Origin: Desulfobacteraceae bacterium UBA5852
Lineage (GTDB): Bacteria; Desulfobacterota; Desulfobacteria; Desulfobacterales; UBA5852
Direction of reading: 5' to 3'
Length of the DNA: 6,224 bases
Assembly: GCA_002432195.1 (NCBI GenBank)
Contig: DJGG01000167.1
Span: 7,069 to 13,292 of the forward strand
Part shown: one piece after another, positions 6,206 to 6,224 of the stretch
How positions within the stretch are numbered: position 1 is the stretch's first letter
Layout: each line of letters begins with the position of its first letter
Program-made: the position numbers and the translations under genes
Notes under the pieces: model-generated
Databases searched by the model: none
Told to the model about the DNA's origin: nothing
What the model saw: the letters and a program-made list of their open reading frames with translations, nothing else

Positions 6206-6224
6206 AACCCATCTCCAAAAAGTC

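Overview
The window is GC-rich and strongly codon-biased (long antisense open frames appear on the opposite strand of every gene). It holds one leftward gene cluster and one divergent regulator. The combination of several non-pyrrolysine MttB-type corrinoid methyltransferases with high GC suggests an anaerobic or facultative bacterium that uses methylated amines, possibly from the former Deltaproteobacteria. That placement is an inference from gene content; there is no rRNA or other marker here.

Layout. On the minus strand, read right to left, five genes appear to form one operon: a PanB-family ketopantoate hydroxymethyltransferase (5498-4644), an octopine/nopaline (opine) dehydrogenase family protein (4584-3361), and three MttB-family methyltransferases (3287-1866, 1840-401, and 381 running off the left edge). 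The gaps are 59, 73, 25 and 19 bases, and each start has a readable ribosome binding site. The first MttB is clearly diverged from the other two. The last two are tandem paralogs, about 54% identical over the 120 residues that can be compared (65 identities counted by hand, ungapped).

On the plus strand a MarR-family repressor (5780-6205) is transcribed away from the operon across a 281-base intergenic region. This is the usual arrangement for a ligand-responsive regulator of its divergent neighbour.

How the genes may work together. Characterised MttB homologs without pyrrolysine demethylate quaternary amines such as glycine betaine, proline betaine, carnitine and gamma-butyrobetaine, passing the methyl to a corrinoid protein and then often to tetrahydrofolate. 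PanB exchanges a hydroxymethyl group between methylene-tetrahydrofolate and a 2-oxoacid. Opine dehydrogenases reversibly join or split an amino acid and a 2-oxoacid. An operon with all three chemistries could encode a route for an N-methylated, opine-like or branched compound linked to folate one-carbon metabolism. This is a hypothesis. No corrinoid protein, corrinoid activator, folate methyltransferase or transporter is visible here, so the system probably continues past the left edge.
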